A stretch of 64,000 nucleotides of DNA from Geminicoccaceae bacterium (GTDB taxonomy: Bacteria > Pseudomonadota > Alphaproteobacteria > Geminicoccales > Geminicoccaceae): assembly GCA_028279345.1 (NCBI GenBank), contig JANQNY010000086.1, positions 22,512 to 86,511 on the forward strand, in the 5' to 3' direction. Position numbers and translations under genes: made by a program. The notes beneath the pieces were generated by a model that saw only the letters and a program-made list of their open reading frames with translations, was not told where the DNA came from and made no database searches. Position 1 is the stretch's first letter. Each line of letters starts with the position of its first letter. This document shows positions 27,714 through 36,775 of the stretch, in pieces.

Positions 27714-27814
27714 CCCGGTGACGGAGCGACGAGACGGACATGTTTGCCGCGTGACGTGGAACGGTCGAAGCCGCCGCGCGTCGGTGCGTCCGGCGTCTCG
27801 GAGTAGCTGCTGCC

Positions 27815-28174
27815 ATGCATGACCTGCTTCGCTTCGCTCACCACTTCATGGTGCTGACGCACTTCGCGCGGCATGTCCTGGCAGGGCTCCTGCTCATGCT
27901 CGTGCTCATCGCCGTCCTGCTTGCGGCCGTGGAGCGGCTCGGCTTTGGCGAAGCGCTCTACTTCACGCTGATCACGGGCCTTACCGTCGGCTATGGCGAC
28001 ATCGTGCCTGATACGCTCGTCGGGCGCATCGCCAGCGTCGTCGCGGCGTTCACCGGTCTGATGCTGACCGGCCTCTACATTGCAATCGCCACGAAGGCGC
28101 TCTCGCTCGCCGTCGAGGAGAGGACCGAAGCGACACGGCAGGGCAGCGGCGACCACCGGCGGTCGAGCCGGTAG
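27815..28174 (+). CDS. Small two-helix potassium channel subunit
   Basis: 119 aa: helix about 22-42, pore loop with selectivity filter TVGYGDIVP, helix about 68-90, and a short polar tail. This is the minimal KcsA-like pore module, probably a homotetramer in the inner membrane. There is no RCK/TrkA-N regulatory domain or voltage sensor. Stands alone after the dehydrogenase gene; its last codons face the GNAT gene in convergent orientation. Confidence 0.85.
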   Translation: MHDLLRFAHHFMVLTHFARHVLAGLLLMLVLIAVLLAAVERLGFGEALYFTLITGLTVGYGDIVPDTLVGRIASVVAAFTGLMLTGLYIAIATKALSLAVEERTEATRQGSGDHRRSSR

Positions 28175-28203
28175 GTGGACCGCGAGTGGCGCTCAACCCC
28201 AGC

Positions 28204-29040
28204 CTAGCCCAGCTCGTAGGTCGTGATGCCGAAGACCCTGTCGATGGCGATCCGTGGGGCGTCGCCCGTATACATGCGGGCGGTCTCGAAGATCGGCTCC
28301 ATGCCGCGCGCCTCCGCCAGGTCTCGCGCCGCCGCATTGGTTTCCGGGAGATCGAGAAAGACCTCGCCCCCGCCCCAGCGGGCGACGAGACCGTCGAGTA
28401 GCGCCTCGGCCATCGGCAGGTTGGCTGCGATGAGGGGGCCGATCTTGGCGCCACGTCGGCAAGGCCGGAGCACGCCGTAGCCGCTGAGCCTGCCGTCTGT
28501 GCGGGCGCCCAGCGCGATGTGACCCGGGGCGGTCAGCCAGCCGTCGAGGAACGAGCGACGCGCGGTTGGGAACAGGGTCTGGTCGAGGACGTCGATCTCG
28601 TCGAGATGCGCCCGGTCGAGGGGAACGACGCCCGTGCTGTGAGCGCCTCTCAGCACGCCGCCATAGCGCACGTTCCGATGCGCATGCGCGAAGCCGCGGC
28701 GACGGTAGGCGAGTTGCTGCTCCACGACCCCGTCGAGGCCGACGAGCCGGTCGCCGGCATGCGCCATGCCGACATCCCACAAAGCCCGACCATGGCCACG
28801 CCCCCGAAACTCGGGCCGGACGATGAACAGGCCCAGAAAGGCGAAGGTGTCGTCGTAATTCACGACGGTGATCGAGCCCACCGGTTCGCCGTCGAGAAAG
28901 CCCATCAGAAGGCCTTCGGGGTCGACGGTCGCGAAGCAGAAGGCGTCTTGGAGCCCGGGGTTCCAGCCTTCCGCCGCCGCCCAATCGAGGGTGCGCTGGA
29001 GGTCGCCGGCGGTCATCGATCGGATCTCGAGCGCGCTCAT
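28204..29040 (-). CDS. GNAT acetyltransferase with second C-terminal domain
   Basis: 278 aa. The N-terminal GNAT domain has FIVRPEFRGRGHGRALWDVGM (acetyl-CoA loop R-G-R-G-H-G). A second region ending in VFLDLPETNAAARDLAEARGMEPIFETARMYTG resembles the extra domain of YitH-type acetyltransferases, which carry a degenerate second GNAT fold. ATG 29040 overlaps the stop of the deacetylase gene as ATGA. Last gene of the ABC transporter operon, so it may act on a metabolite of that pathway. Confidence 0.85.
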   Translation of the reverse strand: MSALEIRSMTAGDLQRTLDWAAAEGWNPGLQDAFCFATVDPEGLLMGFLDGEPVGSITVVNYDDTFAFLGLFIVRPEFRGRGHGRALWDVGMAHAGDRLVGLDGVVEQQLAYRRRGFAHAHRNVRYGGVLRGAHSTGVVPLDRAHLDEIDVLDQTLFPTARRSFLDGWLTAPGHIALGARTDGRLSGYGVLRPCRRGAKIGPLIAANLPMAEALLDGLVARWGGGEVFLDLPETNAAARDLAEARGMEPIFETARMYTGDAPRIAIDRVFGITTYELG

Positions 29041-29957
29041 GGCGCTGCCGGGTGCGTGGCGATCCAATGCCGGGCGATGTCCTCGCGGCGGCAGATCCAG
29101 ACGCGATCACGCGCACACACGTAGTCGAGGAAGCGGGCGAGCGCGCGGGCACGGCCGGGCCTCCCGGCCAAGCGGCAATGCAGACCCACCGACATCATCT
29201 TCGGCGCAACGTCACCCTCGTCCCAGAGCTGATCGAAGCTGTCCCGGAGATAGGTGAAGAACTGATCACCAGAGTTGAAGCCCTGGGCGGTGGCGAAACG
29301 CATGTCGTTGGCGTCGAGCGTGTACGGGACGACGAGGTGCGGACGGCCGAAGTCGTGGGTCCAGTAGGGAAGCTCATCCGCGTAGCTGTCGGCGTCGTAG
29401 AGCAGCCCGCCATGCTCGACGACGAGCCGGCGTGTGTTGGCGCTGATGCGGCCCGTGTACCAGCCAACCGGGCGCACGCCGCAGGCCTGCTCGATCGCGT
29501 CGAGGCTGAGCTCAATGTGCTGGCGTTCCAGGGCCTCGTCCATGCCGTGATAGTCGATCCAGCGCCAGCCGTGGCTCGCCACCTCCCAACCGGCCTCGCG
29601 CATGGCGGCACCGGCTTCGTGGTTGCGCGCGATCGCCATGCCGACGGCGAAGACGGTGACCGGCAGGCGCCGCTCCGTGAAGAGGCGATGCAGGCGCCAA
29701 AATCCGGCTCGGCTGCCGTACTCGTAGAGCGATTCCATGTTGAGGTTCCGGGCACCCTCGAGTGGCATCGCGCCGATGACCTCGGAGAGAAAGCTCTCAG
29801 ATGCCGCATCGCCATGCAGCACGCAGTTCTCGCCGCCTTCCTCGTAGTTGATGACGAATTGCAGCGCCACGCGGGCGCCGCCCGGCCACTGCGCGTCCGG
29901 AGGCGTCTGGCCATAGCCGACGAGGTCGCGCGGGTAGGGCGCCGAAGGGTCGCTCAC
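29037..29957 (-). CDS. Polysaccharide-deacetylase-fold amidohydrolase, PuuE/allantoinase-like
   Basis: 306 aa. The start (YPRDLVGYGQTPPDAQWPGGARVALQFVINYEEGGENCVLHGD) and ESLYEYGSRAGFWRL are hallmarks of the PuuE group, cofactor-independent allantoinases built on the NodB fold. AWEVASHGWRW-like and YTGRISANTRRLV segments follow. Allantoinase opens allantoin to allantoate. The GTG start at 29957 overlaps the racemase stop as GTGA. Next to a racemase of the allantoin/hydantoin group, this supports a ureide-degradation role; other N-acyl or ring substrates remain possible. Confidence 0.85.
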   Translation of the reverse strand: MSDPSAPYPRDLVGYGQTPPDAQWPGGARVALQFVINYEEGGENCVLHGDAASESFLSEVIGAMPLEGARNLNMESLYEYGSRAGFWRLHRLFTERRLPVTVFAVGMAIARNHEAGAAMREAGWEVASHGWRWIDYHGMDEALERQHIELSLDAIEQACGVRPVGWYTGRISANTRRLVVEHGGLLYDADSYADELPYWTHDFGRPHLVVPYTLDANDMRFATAQGFNSGDQFFTYLRDSFDQLWDEGDVAPKMMSVGLHCRLAGRPGRARALARFLDYVCARDRVWICRREDIARHWIATHPAAP

Positions 29958-30664
29958 CGCACGATGGCCTTGGCCAACGGAAAGCCGAAGCCGCCTACCT
30001 TGCTCGTCCGCACGCCCAGCCCGGCGAGGGCTTCGGCGAGCCGGGTCGCCGCCGCGACGCCGTCGATCACCGGCACGCCGACCCGCTCGGTGAGCGTGCG
30101 GGCGAGATCGGCCATGCCGACGCAACCCAGAAGGACGGCCTCGGCCCCATCGTCGGCAACCGCGCGCTCGACCTCGGCCTGGACCCGGTGCTGCGCCCCC
30201 GAGCCCGGGGTCTCCAAGGCGAGCACCGGGACGTTTGCCGCGCGCACCCGGCGGCACTTGCCCGCCATGCCGTAGCGGTGCGCAAGCTCCTCGATGACCG
30301 GGACCGCGCGGACGAGCGTCGTCACCACCGAAAAGCGGCTGGCGACGATCGAGGCCGTCAGCATGGCCGCCTCGCAGACCCCAAGCACCGGACGGTCGGT
30401 GATCGAGCGGACGGCATAGAGCCCTGGGTCGTCGAAGCAGGCGACGACACCCGCGTCGGACCCGGCGGCGAAGCCTCCCTGGAAGAGCTCCAGCATCGGC
30501 GGCACGGCGAGGGCCTCATCGTAGTGCCCCTCGATGCTGGCAGGGGTCTCCTCTGGATTGACGGCGATAATCTCCGTAGCGGGGTTTGCGACGCTCAAGG
30601 CGGCGGCCTCGATCTTCGCCGTCATCGAGGCGGTGCTGTTCGGATTGACGAAGAGGATGCGCAT
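29954..30664 (-). CDS. Asp/Glu racemase family, hydantoin/allantoin racemase-like
   Basis: 236 aa. MRILFVNPNSTASMTAKI is the typical opening of HyuE/HpxA racemases. The two catalytic cysteines are found in VVACFDDPGL and LLGCVGMADL. The enzyme interconverts enantiomers of hydantoins or allantoin so that a stereospecific hydrolase can act; a PuuE-like hydrolase is the next gene (GTGA overlap). ATG 30664 is chosen because family similarity begins there. Seven bases after the permease gene. Confidence 0.88.
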   Translation of the reverse strand: MRILFVNPNSTASMTAKIEAAALSVANPATEIIAVNPEETPASIEGHYDEALAVPPMLELFQGGFAAGSDAGVVACFDDPGLYAVRSITDRPVLGVCEAAMLTASIVASRFSVVTTLVRAVPVIEELAHRYGMAGKCRRVRAANVPVLALETPGSGAQHRVQAEVERAVADDGAEAVLLGCVGMADLARTLTERVGVPVIDGVAAATRLAEALAGLGVRTSKVGGFGFPLAKAIVR

Positions 30665-30671
30665 CGGCGGC

Positions 30672-31496
30672 CTACCGGGTCCTCGGGCGAGCGGCGCGCC
30701 GGCGCAGCCAGAGGACGCCCGTGATCGTGGTGACAATGACTATGAACGAGAGCGCGGTGGTTAACGTCCCAAGCGCGTAGATGACGGGCGTGGTCGCGTT
30801 GGTCTGCATCGCCAGAAGTTCGAGCGGCAGGGTGTTCTCGAAGCCGGTCGCCTGACTGGAGCGGGCCACTTCGTCATAGGAGAGGGTGAAGGAGAAGAGC
30901 GCCACGCCGAGCAACGACGGCGCGACGATCGGCAGAACGACGTGGCGGATCGTCTGCCAACCAGAAGCACCCTGGTCGCGGGCTGCCTCCTCGTAGGCTG
31001 GGTTGAAACGGTTGAAGACCGCGAACATGATCAAGAGACCGAACGGTAACGTCCAGGTTAAGTGTGCGCCAAGGGCGGAACCGTACCAGTTGCGCGGCAT
31101 GCCCAAAAGCTCGAAGGCCGCGCCAATGCCCAACGACACCACGATCGACGGCATGATCAGGCTGGCGATCGCGATGTAGAAGAGGAGCGTGGCCCCTCGA
31201 AAGCGCCGACGGAAGGCCAGCCCCGCCAGAAACGAGAAGAGCACGGTCAAGACCATCGTGATGAGGCCCAAGGCCAGCGAGCGCTGGAAGGCGCCGCCGA
31301 TGTCACCGATCGACTGCGGTCGGAAGAGTTCCGCGAACCAATGCAGCGACACCCCGCGCATCGGGAAGACGAGGCCGCCCGTCGGGCCTTGGAACGACAA
31401 CACGACGATCGTCAGGATGGGGCCATAGATGAACAGCACGAACAGCGTGAAGACCGCCAACAGCAAGTAGAAGCTCGCCGATCGCCGCTCGCCCAT
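30672..31496 (-). CDS. ABC transporter permease, PotC-type
   Basis: 274 aa, six hydrophobic segments, with the ABC inner-membrane signature EEAARDQGASGWQTIRHVVLPIVAPS (EAA loop contacting the ATPase). This is the second permease of a polyamine/opine/spermidine-type importer. Three bases after the first permease gene. The substrate is probably linked to the downstream racemase and allantoinase-like genes. Confidence 0.9.
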   Translation of the reverse strand: MGERRSASFYLLLAVFTLFVLFIYGPILTIVVLSFQGPTGGLVFPMRGVSLHWFAELFRPQSIGDIGGAFQRSLALGLITMVLTVLFSFLAGLAFRRRFRGATLLFYIAIASLIMPSIVVSLGIGAAFELLGMPRNWYGSALGAHLTWTLPFGLLIMFAVFNRFNPAYEEAARDQGASGWQTIRHVVLPIVAPSLLGVALFSFTLSYDEVARSSQATGFENTLPLELLAMQTNATTPVIYALGTLTTALSFIVIVTTITGVLWLRRRAARPRTR

Positions 31497-31499
31497 GGC

Positions 31500-32348
31500 T
31501 CAGAGCTCCTTCCGGATGTCGACGATGCGGATCAGCGCGAGGATCATGAGGATCGTCACGCCGAGCAGGACGACCGCATTGGCGGCAGCCGGCGGGAACT
31601 GCAGGTAGGAGAGTTCGGTCGCGATCGTCTTCCCCACCGAGGCGATCTGCCCGCCGCCGAGCACGTTCACGGTGACGAAGTCGCCCATGACAATCGCCAC
31701 GACGAAGATCGAGCCGATGGCGATGCCCGGCTTGGCGAGCGGGATGACGACGTTGGTCAGCACCTGGAAAGCCGAGGCGCCCTGATCGCGTGCCGCCTCC
31801 AAGAGCGCCGGGTCGATCCGTAGCATCGAATTGAAAATCGGTACGATCATGAAGAGCGTGTAGAGATGCACGTAACCGAGCACGACGGTGAAGTCGGAAT
31901 AGAGCAACCAGTCGATCGGTGCGTCGATGACGCCCCACGCCAGCAAGGTCTCGTTGACGAGCCCGTTGCGGCCCAGGAAAGGAATCCAGGCGATCATTCG
32001 GATGACGTTCGATGTCCAGAAGGGGATCGTGCAGAGGAGGAAACAGAAGATCTGCAAGGGCACCGAACGGATCTCGAATGCAAGAAAATAGGCGATCGTG
32101 AAGCCGAGAATCAGCGTAATCGCCCAGGTCAGCAAGCAGAATTTGAGCGTGTTCAGGTAAGTGCGATACGTAACATTGCTGGTGAAGACGTCGACATAGT
32201 TGAAGAAAACGAAATCAGGAATGAGTACCTGGTAGGTCTGATAGTCAAAGAAGCTGACAACGACGACGAGTGATACGGGCACGAGAAAAAACGTTGCGAA
32301 GACCAGCGCCAGCGGGAGGGCTTGAAGGTAAGGGGCTAGGGCGCGCAT
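31500..32348 (-). CDS. ABC transporter permease, PotB-type
   Basis: 282 aa. The N-terminal helix and periplasmic loop (LIPDFVFFNYVDVFTS) and the EAA loop (EAARDQGASAFQVLTNVVIPLAKPG) identify a PotB-like permease. ATG 32348 starts at the first hydrophobic helix. Forms the channel with the PotC-type partner. A stretch around 32050-32300 is more AT-rich than its neighbours, which is common for membrane segments. Confidence 0.9.
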   Translation of the reverse strand: MRALAPYLQALPLALVFATFFLVPVSLVVVVSFFDYQTYQVLIPDFVFFNYVDVFTSNVTYRTYLNTLKFCLLTWAITLILGFTIAYFLAFEIRSVPLQIFCFLLCTIPFWTSNVIRMIAWIPFLGRNGLVNETLLAWGVIDAPIDWLLYSDFTVVLGYVHLYTLFMIVPIFNSMLRIDPALLEAARDQGASAFQVLTNVVIPLAKPGIAIGSIFVVAIVMGDFVTVNVLGGGQIASVGKTIATELSYLQFPPAAANAVVLLGVTILMILALIRIVDIRKEL

Positions 32349-32406
32349 CGGCGGAGCTTCGGTCCGTGGCGGGAAGGGGCCGCGGACGATGCCGCGACCC
32401 CGAGCC

Positions 32407-33690
32407 TCAAGCGGCGATGAATTCGTTCCACTTGCGGACCATGTAGCGGTCCTCATCCATCACCGCATTCCAGCAGGCGACGGCGCCCATGCGCTCCCAA
32501 TAGGAGCCGCCGTCCCTCACCGCACCTGGTTCATCCAAGAGCTCACCCGTCGGGCTGAGGATGGGCGCCGTGGCCGGTTGGCCCTCCATCCAAAAGCCCC
32601 ACTCGTTGGGGGTCATGTACTCCTCCGCGGTCTCGAGCACGGCGGTGTAATACCCCTGGCGGTTGAGGAACGCGCCGACCCAGCCTGAGATGTACCAGTT
32701 CACGAACTCGTAGGCCGCGTCGCGCATCCGGTCGTCGAGGTGGACGGGCACCGTGAGCCCGGCCGCCCACGCCCGGTAGCCCTCCTTCAAGGGCTGGTAG
32801 ACGCAGGGAATGCCCTGCTGGCGCACGGCCGTGACGGCGGGTGACCACATCGACTGGATCACGACCTCGCCCGAGGCCATGAGGTTGACGCTCTCGTTGA
32901 AGTCCTTCCAGAACGCCCGGAACTGACCATCCTTCTTGGCCTCGGTCAGGATGGCGATCGTCTGGTCGATCTCCTCCTTCGTCATGTTGCCCTTGTCGGC
33001 GTAGGTCACGGCACCCATGGCCTCGCAGACCATGGCGGCATCCATGATGCCGATCGAGGGGATGTTGAGGATTGAGGCCTTGCCCTGGAACTCCGGGTTC
33101 AAGAGCTCGGTCCAGCTCTCGATCGGCCGGCCGATCAGGTCGGGGCGGATGCCCAGCGTGTCCGCGTTGTAAACGGTAGGGATGGCGGTCATGAACTCGG
33201 TCGCGCCCGAGGCGAAGGTCTTCCCACCTTCCTCCTCGAGAAAGCTCACTTCGAAGGGTGCTGTCCCCTGGTCCGCTATCTTCGTGCCGTCGGGCAGCTC
33301 ACCCTTGGTGAAGATCGGCACGATCTCGTCGAATAGCGCGATGCGCTTGGTATCCATGCCGAGAAGCGTCCCGGCGGGCACGATCTTCTTGATCATCCAA
33401 TACTCGACGTCGAGCAGATCGAACGAGGTCGGCTGGGTGACCGCGCGTTTCACGACATCGTCGGAGACGAGCGTCGTGTACTGGATGTTGAAGCCCAGGT
33501 CCTCTTTGGCCTTCTCGGCGATCTCGTTGTAGGCGTTCACGCCGGTGCCGGCGATGCGCAGTGTCACCGGCTCCTGCGCGCGTAGCACCGTGGGAAAGCC
33601 GACAATAGCCGTCGCAGCGGCGAGGGCCGTCGTCTCCAACGCGCGCCGCCGGGTGATGCCGGTGCCTTCGGTCTTGGTCTGCTCACTCAT
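32407..33690 (-). CDS. Periplasmic substrate-binding protein, PotD/PotF-like, Tat signal
   Basis: 427 aa. The N-terminus ITRRRALETTALAAATAIVG with ALRAQ-type cleavage site looks like a twin-arginine export signal, meaning the protein may fold before export. The mature part resembles extracellular solute-binding family 1 proteins of PotD type (DLLDVEYWMIKKI, AIPTVYNADTLGI, GEVVIQSMWSPAVTAVRQQGIP). Delivers the ligand to the two permeases. The ligand cannot be assigned from sequence. Confidence 0.88.
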   Translation of the reverse strand: MSEQTKTEGTGITRRRALETTALAAATAIVGFPTVLRAQEPVTLRIAGTGVNAYNEIAEKAKEDLGFNIQYTTLVSDDVVKRAVTQPTSFDLLDVEYWMIKKIVPAGTLLGMDTKRIALFDEIVPIFTKGELPDGTKIADQGTAPFEVSFLEEEGGKTFASGATEFMTAIPTVYNADTLGIRPDLIGRPIESWTELLNPEFQGKASILNIPSIGIMDAAMVCEAMGAVTYADKGNMTKEEIDQTIAILTEAKKDGQFRAFWKDFNESVNLMASGEVVIQSMWSPAVTAVRQQGIPCVYQPLKEGYRAWAAGLTVPVHLDDRMRDAAYEFVNWYISGWVGAFLNRQGYYTAVLETAEEYMTPNEWGFWMEGQPATAPILSPTGELLDEPGAVRDGGSYWERMGAVACWNAVMDEDRYMVRKWNEFIAA

Positions 33691-33723
33691 CGTCTCAGGT
33701 CTCCCGAGCGTTGACGGTTGTTT

Positions 33724-34845
33724 TCATGCGGCGAGGATATGCGCCTCGTCCGTGGCGAAGGAGAGCCGCGCGGTCGTGCCGACGGCGAAGGGCGCGGCGA
33801 AGAACCTTCCCTCGGGAAGGCTGACCAGCAGCGTTTCGGTGCCCTCGGCGACTAGGCGCACCTCCACGTGGCTTCCCTGGTACTGCACGGACGTGACGGT
33901 CCCTTCGACGGTGTTCATGCGCTCGTCGGTCGGGGTTGCCCCGTCGCCGACGGCGACTTGGAGCGTTCGCACATGATCCAGCTCCAGGTGGTCCGCGCGC
34001 ACGGCGAAGCTAACTAGGCTGCCGAGCGGGCGGTCGGTACCCAGCACGCGAAAGCGCCGACCGTTGTCGTCCTCAAGTTCGAGGTTGCGAGCGTCGGTGC
34101 CGACGACTCGCGCCGTGAGCACGTTGTGGCCGCCGATGAAGCGCGCGACGAAGGGCGTCGTAGGGCGGTTGTAGACATCGCGCGGCGCGCCAGCCTGGTC
34201 GATGACGCCGTCGCGCATGACGACGATCAGGTCGGCGAGCGCCAACGCCTCTTCTTGGCTGTGCGTCACGTGGATGAAGGTGATGCCGAGTTCCATCTGC
34301 AGGCGCTTGAGTTCGTCGCGCATGCGTACGCGCAAGAAGGGGTCCAACGCCGACAACGGCTCGTCGAGCAGCAAGATCGAGGGTTCGGTGATGAGCGCCC
34401 GAGCAAGCGCCACCCGCTGCTGCTGGCCGCCGGAAAGCTGGTGCGGCAGGCGGTCCGCCAAGTCCTCCATGTGGACGAGTGCTAGGAGTGCCGCCGCACG
34501 CTCGTGCCGGCGGGAGCGCGAGAGTCCCTGCATCTTCAACGAGAAGGCGACGTTGTCGATGCAACTGAGATGCGGGAAGAGCGCGTAGCTCTGGAACATC
34601 ATCGCCGTCTTGCGGCGTGCGGGAGGCAGGCCGTCGATCTGCTTGTCGCCCAAGACGATGTCGCCGGCGCTGACGGCCTCGTGGCCGGCGATCATGCGCA
34701 ATGTGGAGGTCTTGCCGCAGCCCGACGGACCCAGGAGACAGCAATAGGTGCCCGCCTTGACCTTGAGGTCGATGGCATGGACCGCCAGCGTCGGGCCGTA
34801 ACGCTTGGTGAGCTTGATCAACTCCAGGTCGGCGGCAAGCGTCAT
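33724..34845 (-). CDS. ABC transporter ATP-binding protein, PotA-type
   Basis: 373 aa. Walker A GPSGCGKTST, Q-loop MMFQSYALFPHLS, signature LSGGQQQRVALARAL, Walker B ILLLDEPLSALD and the switch HVTHSQEEAL, followed by a TOBE-type regulatory domain (about 240-373). ATG 34845 has GGAGG upstream. First gene of the operon that continues through the binding protein, permeases, racemase, deacetylase and GNAT genes. Confidence 0.93.
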   Translation of the reverse strand: MTLAADLELIKLTKRYGPTLAVHAIDLKVKAGTYCCLLGPSGCGKTSTLRMIAGHEAVSAGDIVLGDKQIDGLPPARRKTAMMFQSYALFPHLSCIDNVAFSLKMQGLSRSRRHERAAALLALVHMEDLADRLPHQLSGGQQQRVALARALITEPSILLLDEPLSALDPFLRVRMRDELKRLQMELGITFIHVTHSQEEALALADLIVVMRDGVIDQAGAPRDVYNRPTTPFVARFIGGHNVLTARVVGTDARNLELEDDNGRRFRVLGTDRPLGSLVSFAVRADHLELDHVRTLQVAVGDGATPTDERMNTVEGTVTSVQYQGSHVEVRLVAEGTETLLVSLPEGRFFAAPFAVGTTARLSFATDEAHILAA

Positions 34846-35205
34846 GCGCCCTCCGATCGACGATACGCGCAGCGATGCGCAACGATCGTGCCAAGCCCGG
34901 CGGGCAGGCAACACGCCGCCCGGCGCGGTTGCGGCGGCTCAAGAGGGCCGCGCGAACAGGCACTGCGCCGAAAGGTTGGGCAGGAGGGCCGCAATTCCCG
35001 CCTGCGGTTGCGCCACGGCCGTCCGTGCCTCAATGCCATCCCGCGCTGTTCTCCCAGGCCGACGATGCGGCGTCCGCGCTACCTCCGGTCGACGCGGGCG
35101 GAAAGCTTGGTCACGATGTGCACGATCCGCTGCCCTCTGAGCGTCCGCTCCAGCTTAGCACAGGATCGTGGGCGGAGCGCCGGCTGCGCTCGGGTGGCCC
35201 CGCCG
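34846..35205. other. Intergenic region between ABC operon and lipoprotein gene
   Basis: 360 bp with no supported gene; open frames here have no protein-like character. It should contain the promoter of the minus-strand ABC operon near its left end and the transcription end of the lipoprotein operon at its right end. No operator repeat or terminator stem with a T-run was recognised. Confidence 0.4.
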
Positions 35206-35616
35206 CTAGTCGGTGGCGACTGCCGCATCGCCGCTGACGATACGGAAACTCAACGGGCTCGCGCTGCCGTCGGGGCGGAACGCACGGTAGAGGCCGTTCT
35301 GCACATAGAGCCGGCTATTGTCGTTGCAAACCTCCACGGCAGACGCTGCGAGTTCCTCGCAAAACGCGCCGTCGGGGCCGACGCGCCAGCTTCGCTGCAC
35401 GACACGATCTCCCACGGTTACGCGCTTGGTGCCGTCCTCGGCGTAGTAGACGGAGAAGCCGTCGCCGACGACCGTGTTGCCGACCAGGAGTTCCGCGCGC
35501 GCGGCCTTCGGCACCGAACGAGCGCCTGCCTCGATGAAGGCCGCCTCCTCTGTACGCGCGCCGACGGCGTTGCACGCGCCGAGCAGCAGCAACATTACGA
35601 GTACTAGCGATCTCAT
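35206..35616 (-). CDS. Small lipoprotein of unknown function
   Basis: 136 aa. Lipobox LLGAC follows a short hydrophobic signal. The mature part has a repeated strand pattern (GDGFSVYYAEDGTKRVTVGDRVVQRSW) and two cysteines in FCEELAASAVEVC that could form a disulfide. No family recognised with confidence. ATG 35616 overlaps the stop of the ion-channel gene as ATGA, so the two are co-translated; it may be an accessory of that channel. Confidence 0.7.
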   Translation of the reverse strand: MRSLVLVMLLLLGACNAVGARTEEAAFIEAGARSVPKAARAELLVGNTVVGDGFSVYYAEDGTKRVTVGDRVVQRSWRVGPDGAFCEELAASAVEVCNDNSRLYVQNGLYRAFRPDGSASPLSFRIVSGDAAVATD

Positions 35617-36404
35617 TCCTGGCCGGCCGTGGGGATGTGGATGGTGGTGCCGCAATGCTTGCAGTGCACCGCGTCCGGATCGTGCCGCCGCAACCCGCAC
35701 TCCTCGCAAACGACACGCACCTTGGCCGGTCGGAAGACGGTCTGCAACAGCCGCAGGAACAACGAGATGCCGAGGATCATGATCATGACCGCCAGCAATC
35801 TGCCCCACTCGCCCTGGAGTGTGATGTCGCCGAAGCCGGTGGTCGTGAGAGTCGTCACGGCAAAGTAGAGCGCATCGACATAGTTCTCGATGTCCGGATT
35901 GATGTGGTGCTGCGTCACGAAGACGATCGCTGTGGTCACGAACAGGAAGACGGCGAGGTTCACGATCGCCATCAAGAGATCCTCATTCCGCCGCACCCAG
36001 CCCGAGTGGCGCCGGAGCATGCCCAGCACGTGGTAGGAGCGAAACAGCCGGAGCGCCCGCAGCACCCGCAGGAACCCGAGATTGTCGGCGAAGGACGCGG
36101 CGAACATCGAGATGATCACGATGACGTCGGCGATGGTCACGGGCCTTAGCACGAGCGCCAGCGGGCGCGCGCTGATGTAGAGCCGTGCCAGCAGATCGAG
36201 CAGCAGTAGAACGCCGAGCGCGAACTCAAAACCGATCATCCAAGGCGTTTCGGCGGCGAACGTCATCTCGACGAACAGGCCGATCGTCACGACGTCGAGA
36301 ACCAATAGCCCCCAGCGAAACGCGATCGAGCTTCGGTCATTGCCGTCATAGAGCCGCCGTAGCGCTGTTCTGAGCGGTGCCGCCGCCTCAGCCGAAGAGG
36401 CCAT
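35613..36404 (-). CDS. Six-helix voltage-gated-type K+ channel with C-terminal zinc ribbon
   Basis: 263 aa. Helices S1-S3 are followed by an S4-like segment FLRVLRALRLFRSYHVLGMLRR with Arg every third or fourth residue, then S5, the pore loop with filter TTTGFGDI, and S6. GFGD instead of GYGD still suits K+ selectivity. The C-terminus carries CEECGLRR...HCKHCG, a treble-clef/zinc-ribbon module in the cytoplasm, an unusual addition for a bacterial channel. Its start overlaps the HlyU gene by 17 bp and its end overlaps the lipoprotein gene. Confidence 0.85.
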   Translation of the reverse strand: MASSAEAAAPLRTALRRLYDGNDRSSIAFRWGLLVLDVVTIGLFVEMTFAAETPWMIGFEFALGVLLLLDLLARLYISARPLALVLRPVTIADVIVIISMFAASFADNLGFLRVLRALRLFRSYHVLGMLRRHSGWVRRNEDLLMAIVNLAVFLFVTTAIVFVTQHHINPDIENYVDALYFAVTTLTTTGFGDITLQGEWGRLLAVMIMILGISLFLRLLQTVFRPAKVRVVCEECGLRRHDPDAVHCKHCGTTIHIPTAGQE

Positions 36405-36678
36405 CGCCCTGCTCGTCGATGACGCGCTTCGCTTTCATCACCGCGTGCTCGCCGGCCTGTTGCGCGTCGGTCAGCAAGTCCGCGCGGACGAGGTGATGCT
36501 CGCGCAGTTCGCCGTCGATCTCCTTCCGGATGCGCGCGGCGAGCTGCCATTGACCCTGCGCCCGGTAAGGTTCCGGGATGATCTCGAAGCCGTTGTACGA
36601 CACGGTAGCGCCCGTGGCCGTTTCGGGCGAGGTTTCCGCCTTGCCGCCACCCAACCATTTGCCCAGAAGACCGAACAC
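36388..36678 (-). CDS. HlyU-family protein
   Basis: 96 aa. The HlyU signature is present: YNGFEIIPEPYRAQGQWQLAARIRKEIDGELREHHLVRAD. The family is named after a Vibrio haemolysin activator, but this short alphaproteobacterial form has no helix-turn-helix I can see. Its function is best regarded as unknown. First gene of a three-gene overlapping set with the channel and the lipoprotein. Confidence 0.85.
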   Translation of the reverse strand: MFGLLGKWLGGGKAETSPETATGATVSYNGFEIIPEPYRAQGQWQLAARIRKEIDGELREHHLVRADLLTDAQQAGEHAVMKAKRVIDEQGDGLFG

Positions 36679-36775
36679 GGGCGTCCTCCCACGGCGATCG
36701 CTCGTGCGGCCGTGGTGGGCGCGTCGCCGCTGAAAGGCAAGAGGGCACCGATGGCGTGGTCACAAGGAGCCAGCG

